DNA from: Streptomyces spiroverticillatus
GTDB taxonomy: Bacteria > Actinomycetota > Actinomycetes > Streptomycetales > Streptomycetaceae
Reading direction: 5' to 3'
NCBI GenBank assembly: GCA_014650415.1
Contig: BMUX01000004.1
Span: 643,915 to 707,914 of the forward strand
Length of the DNA stretch: 64,000 bases
The notes under the pieces are model-generated. The model had not been told where the DNA came from. It was given only the letters and a program-made list of their open reading frames with translations, and made no database searches. This document shows, piece after piece, positions 24,347 through 32,266 of the stretch; the first letter of the stretch is position 1, and the number at the start of each line of letters is the position of its first letter. The position numbers and the translations under genes are program-made.

Positions 24347-25189
24347 TTATTGGTGTTGTCGGGTAAAGATCATGGACCACTCATTCAGAAGGTCTCGGCA
24401 CTCGTCCCCGAACACCGCGAACCCCTCGTACGACTCGAAGTCATTCCGGTACGCGGATACGTCCCGATGGTCCCTCAGCATCAATGCGCCGGTACCGGTC
24501 TCCACCGTGGCTAGTCTCCGGTCGTAGACCGTGAACGTGTTCAGCGGTCGTTCCGGGATGTAGCCAGCCAACGGAATGACCCCAAGACGCACGTTTGGGA
24601 TTCGGGAGACTGAAGCCAGCCGGTCAAGCTGCATGGCCATTTGCAATGGGGGCAGTAACGGCCATCGAACGGCTTGCTCCGTCAGTAGGAACGTGAACGA
24701 CTTGGACGCTTCATAGAGAACGCTCTGACGTTCCAGCTTCTTCGCCACAGTCTTCGACTGGTCGCCGGGAACGTCGGCAATGCTGGCACGGACGTAATCG
24801 GGGGTGGCCAGTAGCCCCGTGATCATCGAGAGCAGGAAGAAGCGAAACTCTGTGGTCGCTGCTTCGAGCCTGGCTAGCTCATTCTGTTTCTTGTCCAGCC
24901 CCCGACGACGTGAGTTCCAATGATCCTGCCACTCGGTGTTTGCCGACCGCGCAAGGGCGAGTATCTCGGCTCTGAGCGTCCCGGACGCTTCCAGGGCGGT
25001 AAGGATGATCTCAACGTCAATGATGGTCGGGGTGAGCTTCCCACCCTCGATGTTGCTGATCTTCGTTTGGGACATGTTGCAACGCTGAGCGAGCCGGGTC
25101 TGAGTCCACCCGGCCCGCTTGCGCTCATTCTTCAAGACTGCCGCTAGGTCCGTCCGTGATTGGCCTAGCTGCTCAGGTTCAAGCGTCAA
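24347..25189 (-). CDS. XRE regulator with DUF5753 C-terminal domain
   Basis: This 280-residue protein has an N-terminal Cro/CI helix-turn-helix (RAGWTQTRLAQRCNMSQTKI, then NIEGGKLTP) and a DUF5753 domain (about 100-280, including LLATPDYVRASIADV, RQSVLYE and NVRLGVIPL). In Streptomyces such regulators pair with small DUF397-type or similar partners and affect development. TTG 25189 is the apparent start and overlaps the end of the DUF6879 gene, so the two are coupled. It may serve as the element's maintenance or superinfection regulator. Confidence 0.85.
   Translation of the reverse strand: MTLEPEQLGQSRTDLAAVLKNERKRAGWTQTRLAQRCNMSQTKISNIEGGKLTPTIIDVEIILTALEASGTLRAEILALARSANTEWQDHWNSRRRGLDKKQNELARLEAATTEFRFFLLSMITGLLATPDYVRASIADVPGDQSKTVAKKLERQSVLYEASKSFTFLLTEQAVRWPLLPPLQMAMQLDRLASVSRIPNVRLGVIPLAGYIPERPLNTFTVYDRRLATVETGTGALMLRDHRDVSAYRNDFESYEGFAVFGDECRDLLNEWSMIFTRQHQ
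24348..24368. repeat. 21 bp repeat, distal copy, over the XRE gene stop
   Basis: TATTGGTGTTGTCGGGTAAA with a following G matches 25995-26015 at 19 of 21 positions. On the minus strand it encodes the last residues and stop of the XRE-DUF5753 protein and lies about 70 bp upstream of the next gene's start. Confidence 0.75.
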
Positions 25190-25703
25190 GACCCTTCACG
25201 TACTCCTCAAAGGGCACCGACTCGACTACTGCGATGCGCTGGTATTCGATGAACGGTGCCGGGTCTCCCTCGAATACTTCCCGGTTGATCTGCCTACCGT
25301 CGGAGTGGTAGTTCATCAACACCACTTCGGAACGGTCAAAGCACCAATAGTCCTGTACCCCTTCAAGAGGGTTAGCCCTGTCGGTGACGTCGAGAATTCG
25401 GATCTGTTCACCGGCCAGCGAATGAGCCTGGTAGTAGTGGTGGAACTCGAACCGGAGATAGTCGGACAGTGGCCGGGTGACGATGTGGACGCGCCCTTGA
25501 ACACGTCCCTCCGCCGCCTGTCGGCGTAGCCGGTCGGTGTACTCGTTCGAGACCCCGCGGGGGTCGATTCGGGCCCCGGCCTTGAACGCCGCGAACTCCT
25601 CCGCCTCCTGCGGCATGAGGTACTGCGGCAGGGTCTCCAATCGCCAGGCTTCCCGCCTGAAGCCCTCGAAGCGGGCGGCCCACTCCTCACCAGCCAAGAG
25701 CAC
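25179..25703 (-). CDS. DUF6879 family protein
   Basis: This 174-residue protein contains WAARFEGFRREAWRLETLPQ, an acidic middle, YLRFEFHHYYQAHSLAGEQI and the family-like segment YWCFDRSEVVLMNYHSDG. It ends LPFEEYV-like (VPFEEYVKGLDA). DUF6879 genes commonly sit beside XRE-DUF5753 regulators in actinobacteria. Their biochemical role is unknown; a partner or modifier of the regulator is a reasonable guess. GTG 25703 overlaps the end of the upstream gene, giving a coupled three-gene operon. Confidence 0.8.
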   Translation of the reverse strand: MLLAGEEWAARFEGFRREAWRLETLPQYLMPQEAEEFAAFKAGARIDPRGVSNEYTDRLRRQAAEGRVQGRVHIVTRPLSDYLRFEFHHYYQAHSLAGEQIRILDVTDRANPLEGVQDYWCFDRSEVVLMNYHSDGRQINREVFEGDPAPFIEYQRIAVVESVPFEEYVKGLDA

Positions 25704-25905
25704 GGAAAGCCTCCCTGAGCGTCTCTTCCGGGATCTCTACGAGCCCTTCCCCGTGCGGGGCCGCGAATGCCTGCGACACGTCGCCCTGCACTACGAACGA
25801 GCCGGAGGCCGTCCGGTAGACGTTCGGGCAGTCGTCCTTGCCGCACGGTCCGCCGCCGTTGCCGTTTCCGTTGCCTGTCAGTCGGGTCAGTTCCTCACGA
25901 GCCAT
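25687..25905 (-). CDS. Small partner protein of the XRE/DUF6879 operon
   Basis: This 72-residue protein has an N-terminal helix, an Asn/Gly linker, PCGKDDCPNVYRTASGSFVV and a C-terminal LVEIPEETLREAFRALGW. Small proteins of this layout are the usual first gene before DUF6879/XRE genes in Streptomyces. GAGGGG lies upstream of ATG 25905. It probably works with the regulator, in the way DUF397 partners do, but that is inference. Confidence 0.7.
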   Translation of the reverse strand: MAREELTRLTGNGNGNGGGPCGKDDCPNVYRTASGSFVVQGDVSQAFAAPHGEGLVEIPEETLREAFRALGW

Positions 25906-26179
25906 GGCTACGAACCCCCTCGCACAGCCCCCTGCGGGCCGGTCGCCATGACGGTACGAGCGGGGCGGGCGGGACGTCCATGCGCGGACGCCAATATTCG
26001 CGTTGTCGGGTAAAGCCAAGCTGCCTGCGGGCCTGTCCCGCTCCCGGTGCCCGATCCCCCACCGTGCGCCTTCCCGTCGCCCTGCGGGGCGTACAGCGCC
26101 GTTCCTGCCCATGTCAGCACGAAGCCCCCGCCAGCGTTGGCCGACGGGGGCGATCACGTGTTTGTGAGAGTGGTGAGGT
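25906..26179 (-). promoter_or_regulatory. Control region of the leftward element operon
   Basis: The region holds the proximal copy of the 21 bp repeat (25995-26015, TATTCGCGTTGTCGGGTAAA plus G) about 90-110 bp upstream of the first start codon. It also has a hairpin GCCCCCG/CGGGGGC (26124-26151) that could block readthrough from the displaced miaB promoter. I see no coding frame. Confidence 0.55.
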
Positions 26180-26212
26180 CTAGGTGCGCACCTCGTATGT
26201 CTTCTCGCTCAT
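26180..26212 (-). pseudogene. miaB: Orphaned native 5' end of miaB (ten codons and a stop)
   Basis: ATG 26212 reads MSEKTYEVRT and then hits TAG supplied by the element immediately after the attachment core. This is the original MiaB start, cut off from the rest of the gene by the insertion. The same KTYEVRT peptide is rebuilt at the other junction with different codons (AAA ACG there, AAG ACA here). The native miaB promoter presumably lies in 26213-26316 and now points into the element. Confidence 0.88.
26184..26197. other. Attachment core, distal junction
   Basis: GTGCGCACCTCGTA is identical to 16765-16778 and sits in the orphaned miaB start. Flanking bases differ from the other junction except at the first positions, so the shared core is about 14 bp. 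Confidence 0.88.
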
Positions 26213-26316
26213 CTCGCCCACCAGGGTACGGGGCCCGCCGGGTGCGGGGTGTCGCGCGGGGGCCGGGGGCGGTTGCCTCTGGCCGGGTGGGGCGGTGAGC
26301 TGGCAGGATCGCGCGC

Positions 26317-27315
26317 ATGCTCCCCTCGTTCTCCCGCATCGGTCGCCGTCGTGCCCTTCAGGGGGCGGTGGCGCTGCTCGCCGTGTGCGGACTGCTGCTG
26401 TGGTGGCTGCTGCCGTCGCGCACACCGTCGCCCGAGGGGCGGATCACCTTCAGTACGGGGGTGCCCACGGGGGTGTACCAGCGGTACGGGGTGCTCCTGG
26501 AGGCGGCGCTGCGGCAGCACATGCCGAATGTCGGGGTGACGCTGCGCACCAGTGAGGGTTCGCAGCAGAACCTGCAGCGGGTGGCACAGGGGGAGGCCGA
26601 TTTCACGGTGGCGACCGCCGACGCCGTGGCGAAGTACCAGCGCGACCACGGCGAGGGGGCGCGCCGGCTGCGCGGGTGTGCCCGGCTGTACGACGACTAC
26701 GTGCAGCTCGTGGTGCCGACGGGCTCCACGGTCCGCACCGTCGCCGACCTGCGGAACAAGCGGGTGGCCGTCGGGCAGAAGGGCTCCGGGGTGCGGCTGG
26801 TGTCCAACCGGCTGCTCGCCGCCGCCGGTCTCGACCCCGAGCGGGACGTGCAGCCGGTGTCGATAGGGATCGACACGATGCCGGGCCGGCTGGAGAAGGG
26901 CGACATCGACGCCTTCTTCTGGTCGGGCGGCCTGCCCACCAGCGCGGTGCGCGATCTGTCGGAGCGGATGTCGGTACGTCTGGTGGCGCTGGGCCCGGAG
27001 CTGGTGGACGCCCTGCAGCGGCCCGGGGACATCACCCGCTACTACCGCTCCGCGGTGATGCCCGCCGACGCGTATGCGCACGTCAGCAACAAGGCGGCGG
27101 TGCCGACGGTGGCGGTGGCGAATCTGCTGGTGACGACGGACCGTACGGATCCCGACCTGACCGAGCGGTTCACGCAGACGGTGATCGCCAGCCGGGACCG
27201 GATCGGGCGCGAGGTGCACGCGGCGCAGCTGGTGGACCTGCGGACGGCGATCTACACCGATCCGCTGCCCCTGCACGACGGGGCGGCCCGCTACTACCGG
27301 TCCTCGAAGCCGTAG
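26317..27315 (+). CDS. TAXI-family TRAP transporter solute-binding protein
   Basis: This 332-residue protein has an Arg-rich N-terminus and one membrane anchor (LQGAVALLAVCGLLLWWLL). A TAXI-type binding fold follows: FSTGVPTGVYQRYGVLLE, TVATADAVAKYQ, RVAVGQKGSGVRLVSNRLL and AFFWSGGLPTSAV. TAXI proteins capture carboxylates or amino acids such as glutamate for tripartite transporters. No TRAP permease gene is adjacent. It lies next to the glutamate-sensing GluK/GluR genes, so a sensing or accessory role in glutamate uptake is plausible. It is divergent from the displaced native miaB start. Confidence 0.85.
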   Translation: MLPSFSRIGRRRALQGAVALLAVCGLLLWWLLPSRTPSPEGRITFSTGVPTGVYQRYGVLLEAALRQHMPNVGVTLRTSEGSQQNLQRVAQGEADFTVATADAVAKYQRDHGEGARRLRGCARLYDDYVQLVVPTGSTVRTVADLRNKRVAVGQKGSGVRLVSNRLLAAAGLDPERDVQPVSIGIDTMPGRLEKGDIDAFFWSGGLPTSAVRDLSERMSVRLVALGPELVDALQRPGDITRYYRSAVMPADAYAHVSNKAAVPTVAVANLLVTTDRTDPDLTERFTQTVIASRDRIGREVHAAQLVDLRTAIYTDPLPLHDGAARYYRSSKP

Positions 27316-27351
27316 CGCTCAGGGCTGGGGGCCGGGGGGTACCCGTAGCGC

Positions 27352-28764
27352 TCAGGGCTGGGTCCGAGGAACGGTCACCGTCACGCGCAGACCGTGGGGC
27401 TCGTTGGCGTCGTACGCGATCGTGCCGCGGCCCGCGAGGAGCAGCGCCCGGGAGATCGAGAGACCGAGGCCGGAGCCCTTGATGTTCTGGTGACGGTTGC
27501 TGCGCCAGAACCGGTCGCCGACCCGGGCGAGCTCGTCCTCGGTGAGCCCGGGTCCGCCGTCCGCGACGACGACGGTGCAGGTGTGGCCGCCGGGGGCGAC
27601 GGTGACGGTGACCTCCTCGCCGGGCGGCGTGAACTTCAGCGCGTTGTCGATCACCGCGTCGAGCGCGCTGGAGAGGGCGACGGGGTCCGCCCACGCGGTG
27701 ACGGCCTCGGGGCCGCTGCGCAGCAGACGTACCCCCTTGTCGTCGGCGAGCGGGGCCCAGGCGGCGACGCGTTCGGTGGTGAGTTCACCGAGGTCGGTCA
27801 GCCGGAGGTCGGCGGGGGCGTGTTCGGCCTGGGCGAGGTCGAGGAGGTCGTCCAGGACACGGGCGAGGCGCTTGCCCTCGGTGCGTACGGAGGCGATCTC
27901 CTCGTTGCCCTCGGGGAGTTCGAGGGCGAGCAGTTCGATGCGCAGGAGGAGGGCGGAGAGCGGGTTGCGGAGCTGGTGGGAGGCGTCGGCGACGAAGGCG
28001 CGCTGCTGTTCCAGGACGTCCTCGACGTTGTCGGCCATCTCGTTGAACGAGCGGGCGAGGCGGCGCAGTTCCGGCGGGCCGCCGGCCGGGGCGACCCGGG
28101 AGTTCATCCGGCCGGTCGCGATGTCGTGGGTGGCCGCGTCCAGGACCCGTACCGGACGCAGCACCCAGCCGGTGAGCCGGAAGGCCGCCCCGATGGCCAC
28201 GAACAGCGCGGCGAACTCGCCCGCCGCGATCAACAGCCAGTCGTGCAGGATGCGCGAACGCAGGTGCCCGGTGGGTGAGTCGGTGACCACCACCGCCACC
28301 ACGTCGCCGTCCCGCACCACCGGCGAGGCCACCACCAGCGTGTGGTCCTGCCACGGCCACACCTGCGGCGGGTCGTGGCTGCGGCGTCCGGCCAGCGCCT
28401 CCTGGAAGGCGTCCCGGGCGAGGTCGCCCGCCGCGGTCACCTTCCAGTCGGCCGGGGCGGCGGCCATGGCGTCGCCGTTGCGGTAGAAGACGCCGACCCG
28501 GATTCCGTACACGTCCTGGTAGCGGTGGAGTTCGGTCTCCAGGGTGGTGCGGCGCTCGTCCTCGACCGCGGTGTGCAGGTCGGCGGCCGTCGGGCCGTCG
28601 GTGACGTACTGGGCGAGGGCGGCGAAGCGCGCGGTGTCGTCGATGCGGTCGATCACCACTTGCTGCTGCTGTGCGGCCGCCATCCGGACGGCGAGCGGGA
28701 AGCCGAAGGCGATCAGCATGCCGGCGAGCAGGATGATCAGGAGCGGGAGGAGGCGGGTACGCAC
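27352..28764 (-). CDS. gluK: Sensor histidine kinase GluK
   Basis: This 470-residue membrane kinase has a first membrane segment (about 6-28), an extracytoplasmic sensor region (about 30-170), a second segment (LLIAAGEFAALFVAIGAAF, about 178-196) and HAMP. HisKA carries the phospho-acceptor His263 in FVADASHQLRNPLS, and HATPase_c has the N box VIDNALKFTPPG and DGGPGLTEDE. Its place beside gluABCD matches GluK of Streptomyces, reported to sense extracellular glutamate with its partner GluR. It starts seven bases after the gluR stop, so the two are cotranscribed as gluR-gluK. Confidence 0.88.
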   Translation of the reverse strand: MRTRLLPLLIILLAGMLIAFGFPLAVRMAAAQQQQVVIDRIDDTARFAALAQYVTDGPTAADLHTAVEDERRTTLETELHRYQDVYGIRVGVFYRNGDAMAAAPADWKVTAAGDLARDAFQEALAGRRSHDPPQVWPWQDHTLVVASPVVRDGDVVAVVVTDSPTGHLRSRILHDWLLIAAGEFAALFVAIGAAFRLTGWVLRPVRVLDAATHDIATGRMNSRVAPAGGPPELRRLARSFNEMADNVEDVLEQQRAFVADASHQLRNPLSALLLRIELLALELPEGNEEIASVRTEGKRLARVLDDLLDLAQAEHAPADLRLTDLGELTTERVAAWAPLADDKGVRLLRSGPEAVTAWADPVALSSALDAVIDNALKFTPPGEEVTVTVAPGGHTCTVVVADGGPGLTEDELARVGDRFWRSNRHQNIKGSGLGLSISRALLLAGRGTIAYDANEPHGLRVTVTVPRTQP

Positions 28765-28770
28765 GGGGAG

Positions 28771-29532
28771 TTACGTGTTCCGGGGCGCGTCGGCGTCGGG
28801 CGCCTGCGGAGTACCCGGGGAGCCCGGGGTGCTCGGCGCGACCAGCCGGTAGCCGACCCCGCGCACCGTCTCGATCAGGGCGGGCATCCGCAGCTTGGAG
28901 CGCAGCGAGGCGACGTGGACCTCCAGGGTGCGCCCCGTGCCCTCCCAACTGGTGCGCCACACCTCGCTGATGATCTGCTCCCGGCGGAAGACGACGCCGG
29001 GGCGCTGGGCGAGGAGCGCGAGGAGGTCGAACTCCTTGCGGGTGAGCTGGACGGCCGTACCGTCGACGCTGACGCGCCGGGTGGGCAGTTCGATGCGTAC
29101 GGGTCCCAGGCAGACCGTCGTGCCGGCGGCCGGTGCGGGCGCGTCGCCGGTCGTGGTGCGCCTGCTCACCGCGTGGATGCGGGCGAGGAGTTCGCCGGTG
29201 TCGTACGGCTTGGTGACGTAGTCGTCGGCGCCGAGGTTGAGGCCGTGGATGCGGGAGCGCACGTCGGCCCGGGCGGTCACCATGATCACCGGGGTGCTGG
29301 TGCGCTTGCGGATCTTGCCGCAGACCTCGTAGCCGTCCTGGTCGGGCAGGCCGAGGTCGAGCAGGACGACACCGAAGGGCTCCTGCTCCTGGGGGGTGCG
29401 GTCGTCGGGGAGGAATGCCTGGAGGGCCTCCTCGCCGTTGCGGGCGTGGACGACCTGGAAGCCGTGCCGGGTGAGGACCGCGGACAGTGCGGCGGCGACA
29501 TGGTTGTCGTCCTCGACGAGCAGCAGTCTCAT
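28771..29532 (-). CDS. gluR: OmpR-family response regulator GluR
   Basis: This 253-residue protein has a receiver domain (MRLLLVEDDNHV, phospho-acceptor Asp59 in VVLLDLGLPDQDG, Lys in VTKPYD) and a C-terminal winged helix (RKEFDLLALLAQRPGVVF; VHVASLRSKLRM). An extra acidic loop (residues about 43-53, PDDRTPQEQEP) precedes the phospho-site strand, which is unusual. ATG 29532 was chosen over an upstream in-frame start because the receiver begins there. It is divergent from gluABCD, which it is expected to activate. Confidence 0.9.
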   Translation of the reverse strand: MRLLLVEDDNHVAAALSAVLTRHGFQVVHARNGEEALQAFLPDDRTPQEQEPFGVVLLDLGLPDQDGYEVCGKIRKRTSTPVIMVTARADVRSRIHGLNLGADDYVTKPYDTGELLARIHAVSRRTTTGDAPAPAAGTTVCLGPVRIELPTRRVSVDGTAVQLTRKEFDLLALLAQRPGVVFRREQIISEVWRTSWEGTGRTLEVHVASLRSKLRMPALIETVRGVGYRLVAPSTPGSPGTPQAPDADAPRNT

Positions 29533-29813
29533 GTTCCGGTCCCCCTCCCCTGCGTCCCTGTTCTGGTGTGTGACCACAGGATTTCCGATGTGTGGCCCCA
29601 GGGCATCCACGCCGATCCGGCCACGCTGCGTCAAGGCCCTTCCCGTTACGGGCTTGTTCCGTTATGGAGCCGGTATCCCCATCCCGTGCCCTGTTCACGC
29701 AGAGTGTCCGGTTGCGGCCGGATCGTTATGCTCAATTTCCGCTCAGATGTAATGACGCTGGTAGCACTGGGTGACTAGGGTCCTCCCAACCGAGGAGGAC
29801 GGAGCAAAAGCCG
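29533..29813. promoter_or_regulatory. Divergent gluR / gluA control region
   Basis: These 281 bp should contain both promoters and the GluR binding sites. The gluA-proximal part (29700-29780) is relatively AT-rich (TCGTTATGCTCAATTTCC, GATGTAATGACG). I could not assign -35/-10 boxes with confidence. Confidence 0.45.
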
Positions 29814-30599
29814 ATGAGCGGAGTTTCAGTGACCAAGGGCGTCGAGGACGCGGCACCCGCGTCGGGCGATCTGGTCGTGCTGAGCAACGTCAACAAGCAC
29901 TTCGGCGCGCTGCATGTGCTCCAGGACATCGACCTGACCATCGCCCGTGGCGAGGTCGTCGTCGTCATCGGACCCTCCGGGTCCGGGAAGTCCACGCTGT
30001 GCCGCACGATCAACCGCCTGGAGACGATCGACTCGGGCGACATCAGGATCGACGGGAAGCCCCTGCCCCAGGAGGGCAAGGAGCTGGCGCGACTGCGCTC
30101 CGACGTCGGCATGGTGTTCCAGTCGTTCAACCTCTTCGCCCACAAGACGATCCTGGAGAACGTCACGCTGGGCCAGATCAAGGTCCGCAAGACGGACAAG
30201 AAGACCGCGGAGGACAAGGCCCGCGCCCTGCTGGACCGGGTGGGCGTCGGCGCGCAGGCGGACAAGTACCCGGCACAGCTCTCCGGCGGTCAGCAGCAAC
30301 GCGTCGCCATCGCACGGGCGTTGGCCATGGAGCCGAAGGTCATGCTCTTCGACGAGCCCACGTCGGCGCTCGACCCGGAGATGATCAACGAGGTTCTCGA
30401 GGTCATGCAGCAGCTGGCGCGCGACGGCATGACCATGGTCGTCGTCACGCACGAGATGGGCTTCGCCCGCTCGGCCGCGAACCGGGTCGTCTTCATGGCG
30501 GACGGCCGCATCGTCGAAGAGGCCACGCCGGACCAGTTCTTCAGCAACCCTCGCAGTGACCGGGCCAAGGACTTCCTGTCGAAGATCCTGCACCACTGA
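29814..30599 (+). CDS. gluA: Glutamate ABC transporter ATP-binding protein GluA
   Basis: This 261-residue polar amino-acid ABC ATPase has Walker [10 protein letters not shown], a Q-loop near VFQSFNLF, signature LSGGQQQR, Walker [14 protein letters not shown] and the switch His in VVTHEMGF. It powers import of glutamate with GluBCD. The first 25 residues are an acidic extension. ATG 29814 has GGAG upstream; the GTG at residue 6 is an alternative. It heads the four-gene operon. Confidence 0.93.
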   Translation: MSGVSVTKGVEDAAPASGDLVVLSNVNKHFGALHVLQDIDLTIARGEVVVVIGPSGSGKSTLCRTINRLETIDSGDIRIDGKPLPQEGKELARLRSDVGMVFQSFNLFAHKTILENVTLGQIKVRKTDKKTAEDKARALLDRVGVGAQADKYPAQLSGGQQQRVAIARALAMEPKVMLFDEPTSALDPEMINEVLEVMQQLARDGMTMVVVTHEMGFARSAANRVVFMADGRIVEEATPDQFFSNPRSDRAKDFLSKILHH

Positions 30600-30682
30600 C
30601 AACTGCCGTTCACCGTACGACCGTTGCCAGGCGGGATACGGCTCCGACGACCAACGCTCTAATGACGTAAGGGATGTTCACG

Positions 30683-31513
30683 ATGAAGCTCCGCAAGGTC
30701 AGCACCGCCGTCGTGGCGGTCGCCTCCCTCTCTCTCGCACTCTCGGCCTGCGGCGGCGGTGGCGCCGACAAGGGCAAGGACGGCGACAAGATCGTCATCG
30801 GTATCAAGTACGACCAGCCCGGCATGGGCCTGAAGACGCAGGACGGCAAGTTCACCGGCTTCGACGTCGACGTGGCCCGTTACGTCGCCAAGGAGCTCGG
30901 CTACTCCGAGGACAAGATCGAGTTCAAGCAGGCACCCTCCGCCGAGCGCGAGAACCTGATCAGCAACGGTGACGTGAAGTTCGTCGCCGGTACGTACACG
31001 ATCAACGACAAGCGCAAGGCGAAGGTCGACTTCGCGGGCCCGTACTTCATGGCCCACCAGGACCTGCTGGTCCGCGCGGACGAGACCACGATCACCAAGG
31101 TCGAGGACCTCAACTCCAAGAAGCTCTGTTCCGTCACGGGATCCACCTCGGCGCAGAACGTCAAGGAGAAGCTGGCCCCCAAGGCCGACCTGCAGACACT
31201 CGGCGGCTACTCGGAGTGCCTCAACGGCCTGGAGAACAAGACCGTTGACGCCCTGACCACCGACGGCACCATCCTCGCCGGCTACGCCGCGCAGAAGGAG
31301 AACCAGGGCAAGTTCAAGCTGGTCGGTCTCAAGCTGAGCGACGAGCCCTACGGCATCGGGCTCAAGAAGGGCGACAAGGACCTTCAGAGCAAGATCAACG
31401 CCGCCCTGGAGAAGATGCAGAAGGACGGCTCGTGGCAGAAGGCCGTGGACGCCAACCTGGGCCCGGCCAACTACAAGGCCGACCCCGCCCCGGCCATCAC
31501 CGAAAAGGGCTGA
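30683..31513 (+). CDS. gluB: Glutamate-binding lipoprotein GluB
   Basis: This 276-residue extracellular solute-binding protein has a signal peptide (MKLRKVSTAVVAVASLSLAL) and lipobox ALSAC. An SBP_bac_3 fold follows: KIVIGIKYDQPGMGLK, FTGFDVDVARYVAKELGY, CSVTGSTSAQNVKEKL and IGLKKGDKDL. The arginine- and aspartate-lined pocket regions of glutamate binders are conserved in outline. ATG 30683 was chosen over the ATG at 30674 because of ribosome-binding-site spacing. An 84 bp gap follows gluA. Confidence 0.92.
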   Translation: MKLRKVSTAVVAVASLSLALSACGGGGADKGKDGDKIVIGIKYDQPGMGLKTQDGKFTGFDVDVARYVAKELGYSEDKIEFKQAPSAERENLISNGDVKFVAGTYTINDKRKAKVDFAGPYFMAHQDLLVRADETTITKVEDLNSKKLCSVTGSTSAQNVKEKLAPKADLQTLGGYSECLNGLENKTVDALTTDGTILAGYAAQKENQGKFKLVGLKLSDEPYGIGLKKGDKDLQSKINAALEKMQKDGSWQKAVDANLGPANYKADPAPAITEKG

Positions 31514-31591
31514 GCCAGCAGTGACTGACGCGCCGTCGGCTCCGGCCGGCGGCGCGCGCCACGATCCAACAAGGAGAGATCGCGGGGCATC

Positions 31592-32266
31592 GTGTTCGAT
31601 TTTCTTAGTTCCGGGCGGTACGACCTGCTCGGCGCCTTCTGGGTGACGGTCCAGCTCACCCTCTACTCGGCCGTCGGCTCCCTCATATGGGGAACCCTGC
31701 TGGCCGGAATGCGGGTCAGCCCCGTTCCTCTGATGCGGGGCTTCGGCACCGCGTACGTGAACCTCGTCCGCAACACGCCGCTGACGATCATCATGGTCGG
31801 CTCCCTCCTCGGCCTTTATCAGACGCTCGGCTTCAAGCTCGGGGCAGACCTCTCCGCAGACATCGGTTTCCGGCTGGCGGTCCTCGCGATGGTCGCGTAC
31901 ACCGGAACCTTCGTCTGCGAGGCACTGCGCTCGGGCATCAACACCGTCCCGGTCGGCCAGGCGGAAGCGGCTCGCGCGATGGGGCTCAGCTTCGTTCAGG
32001 TACTGACCCTCATCGTCCTTCCTCAGGCGTTCCGTTCGGTCGTCGCTCCGCTGGCGAACGTGCTGATCGCACTGACGAAGAACACCACGGTGGCCTCGGC
32101 GATCGGTGTGGCCGAAGCATCGTTCCTGATGAAGAACATGGTCGAGAACGAGACCGACGCGCTCTTCGCCGTCTTCGCCCTGATCGCTCTCGGGTTCATC
32201 GTTCTCACCCTGCCCACGGGGCTGTTGCTCGGCTGGGTGTCCAAGCGAGTGGCGGTGAAGCGATGA
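31592..32266 (+). CDS. gluC: Glutamate ABC transporter permease GluC
   Basis: This 224-residue inner-membrane permease has about five hydrophobic segments and the conserved EAA-loop (EAARAMGLSFVQVLTLIVLP) that docks on GluA. The start is GTG 31592 (VFDFLSSGRYDLLGAFWVT). It overlaps gluD by four bases (ATGA), so the two permeases are made together and presumably form a heterodimer. Confidence 0.92.
   Translation: MFDFLSSGRYDLLGAFWVTVQLTLYSAVGSLIWGTLLAGMRVSPVPLMRGFGTAYVNLVRNTPLTIIMVGSLLGLYQTLGFKLGADLSADIGFRLAVLAMVAYTGTFVCEALRSGINTVPVGQAEAARAMGLSFVQVLTLIVLPQAFRSVVAPLANVLIALTKNTTVASAIGVAEASFLMKNMVENETDALFAVFALIALGFIVLTLPTGLLLGWVSKRVAVKR

Larger units (their letters stand above)
16765..26197. mobile_element. 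9.4 kb integrated element in miaB: capsid-encoding satellite or reduced prophage
   Basis: The element is bounded by the 14 bp direct repeat. At one end a serine integrase lies against attL; at the other lies a ten-codon remnant of native miaB. Between them are about 16 genes: an early rightward block (18873-20553), a scaffold-like plus coat protein pair (20546-21926), small ORFs, an AT-rich dyad region, and a leftward XRE-DUF5753/DUF6879 operon. Base composition is visibly less GC-rich than the flanks, with long AT tracts. No portal, terminase, tail, holin or endolysin gene is recognisable. It could need a helper phage for packaging, or it could be a decayed prophage. Intact frames, good ribosome-binding sites and an intact integrase favour the former. 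Confidence 0.88.

Noticed and set aside
16765..26197. An actinomycete integrative conjugative element of the tRNA-targeting type
   Set aside because: There is no tRNA gene at the ends, no tyrosine integrase and no FtsK-like transfer gene. The target is miaB and a coat protein is present.
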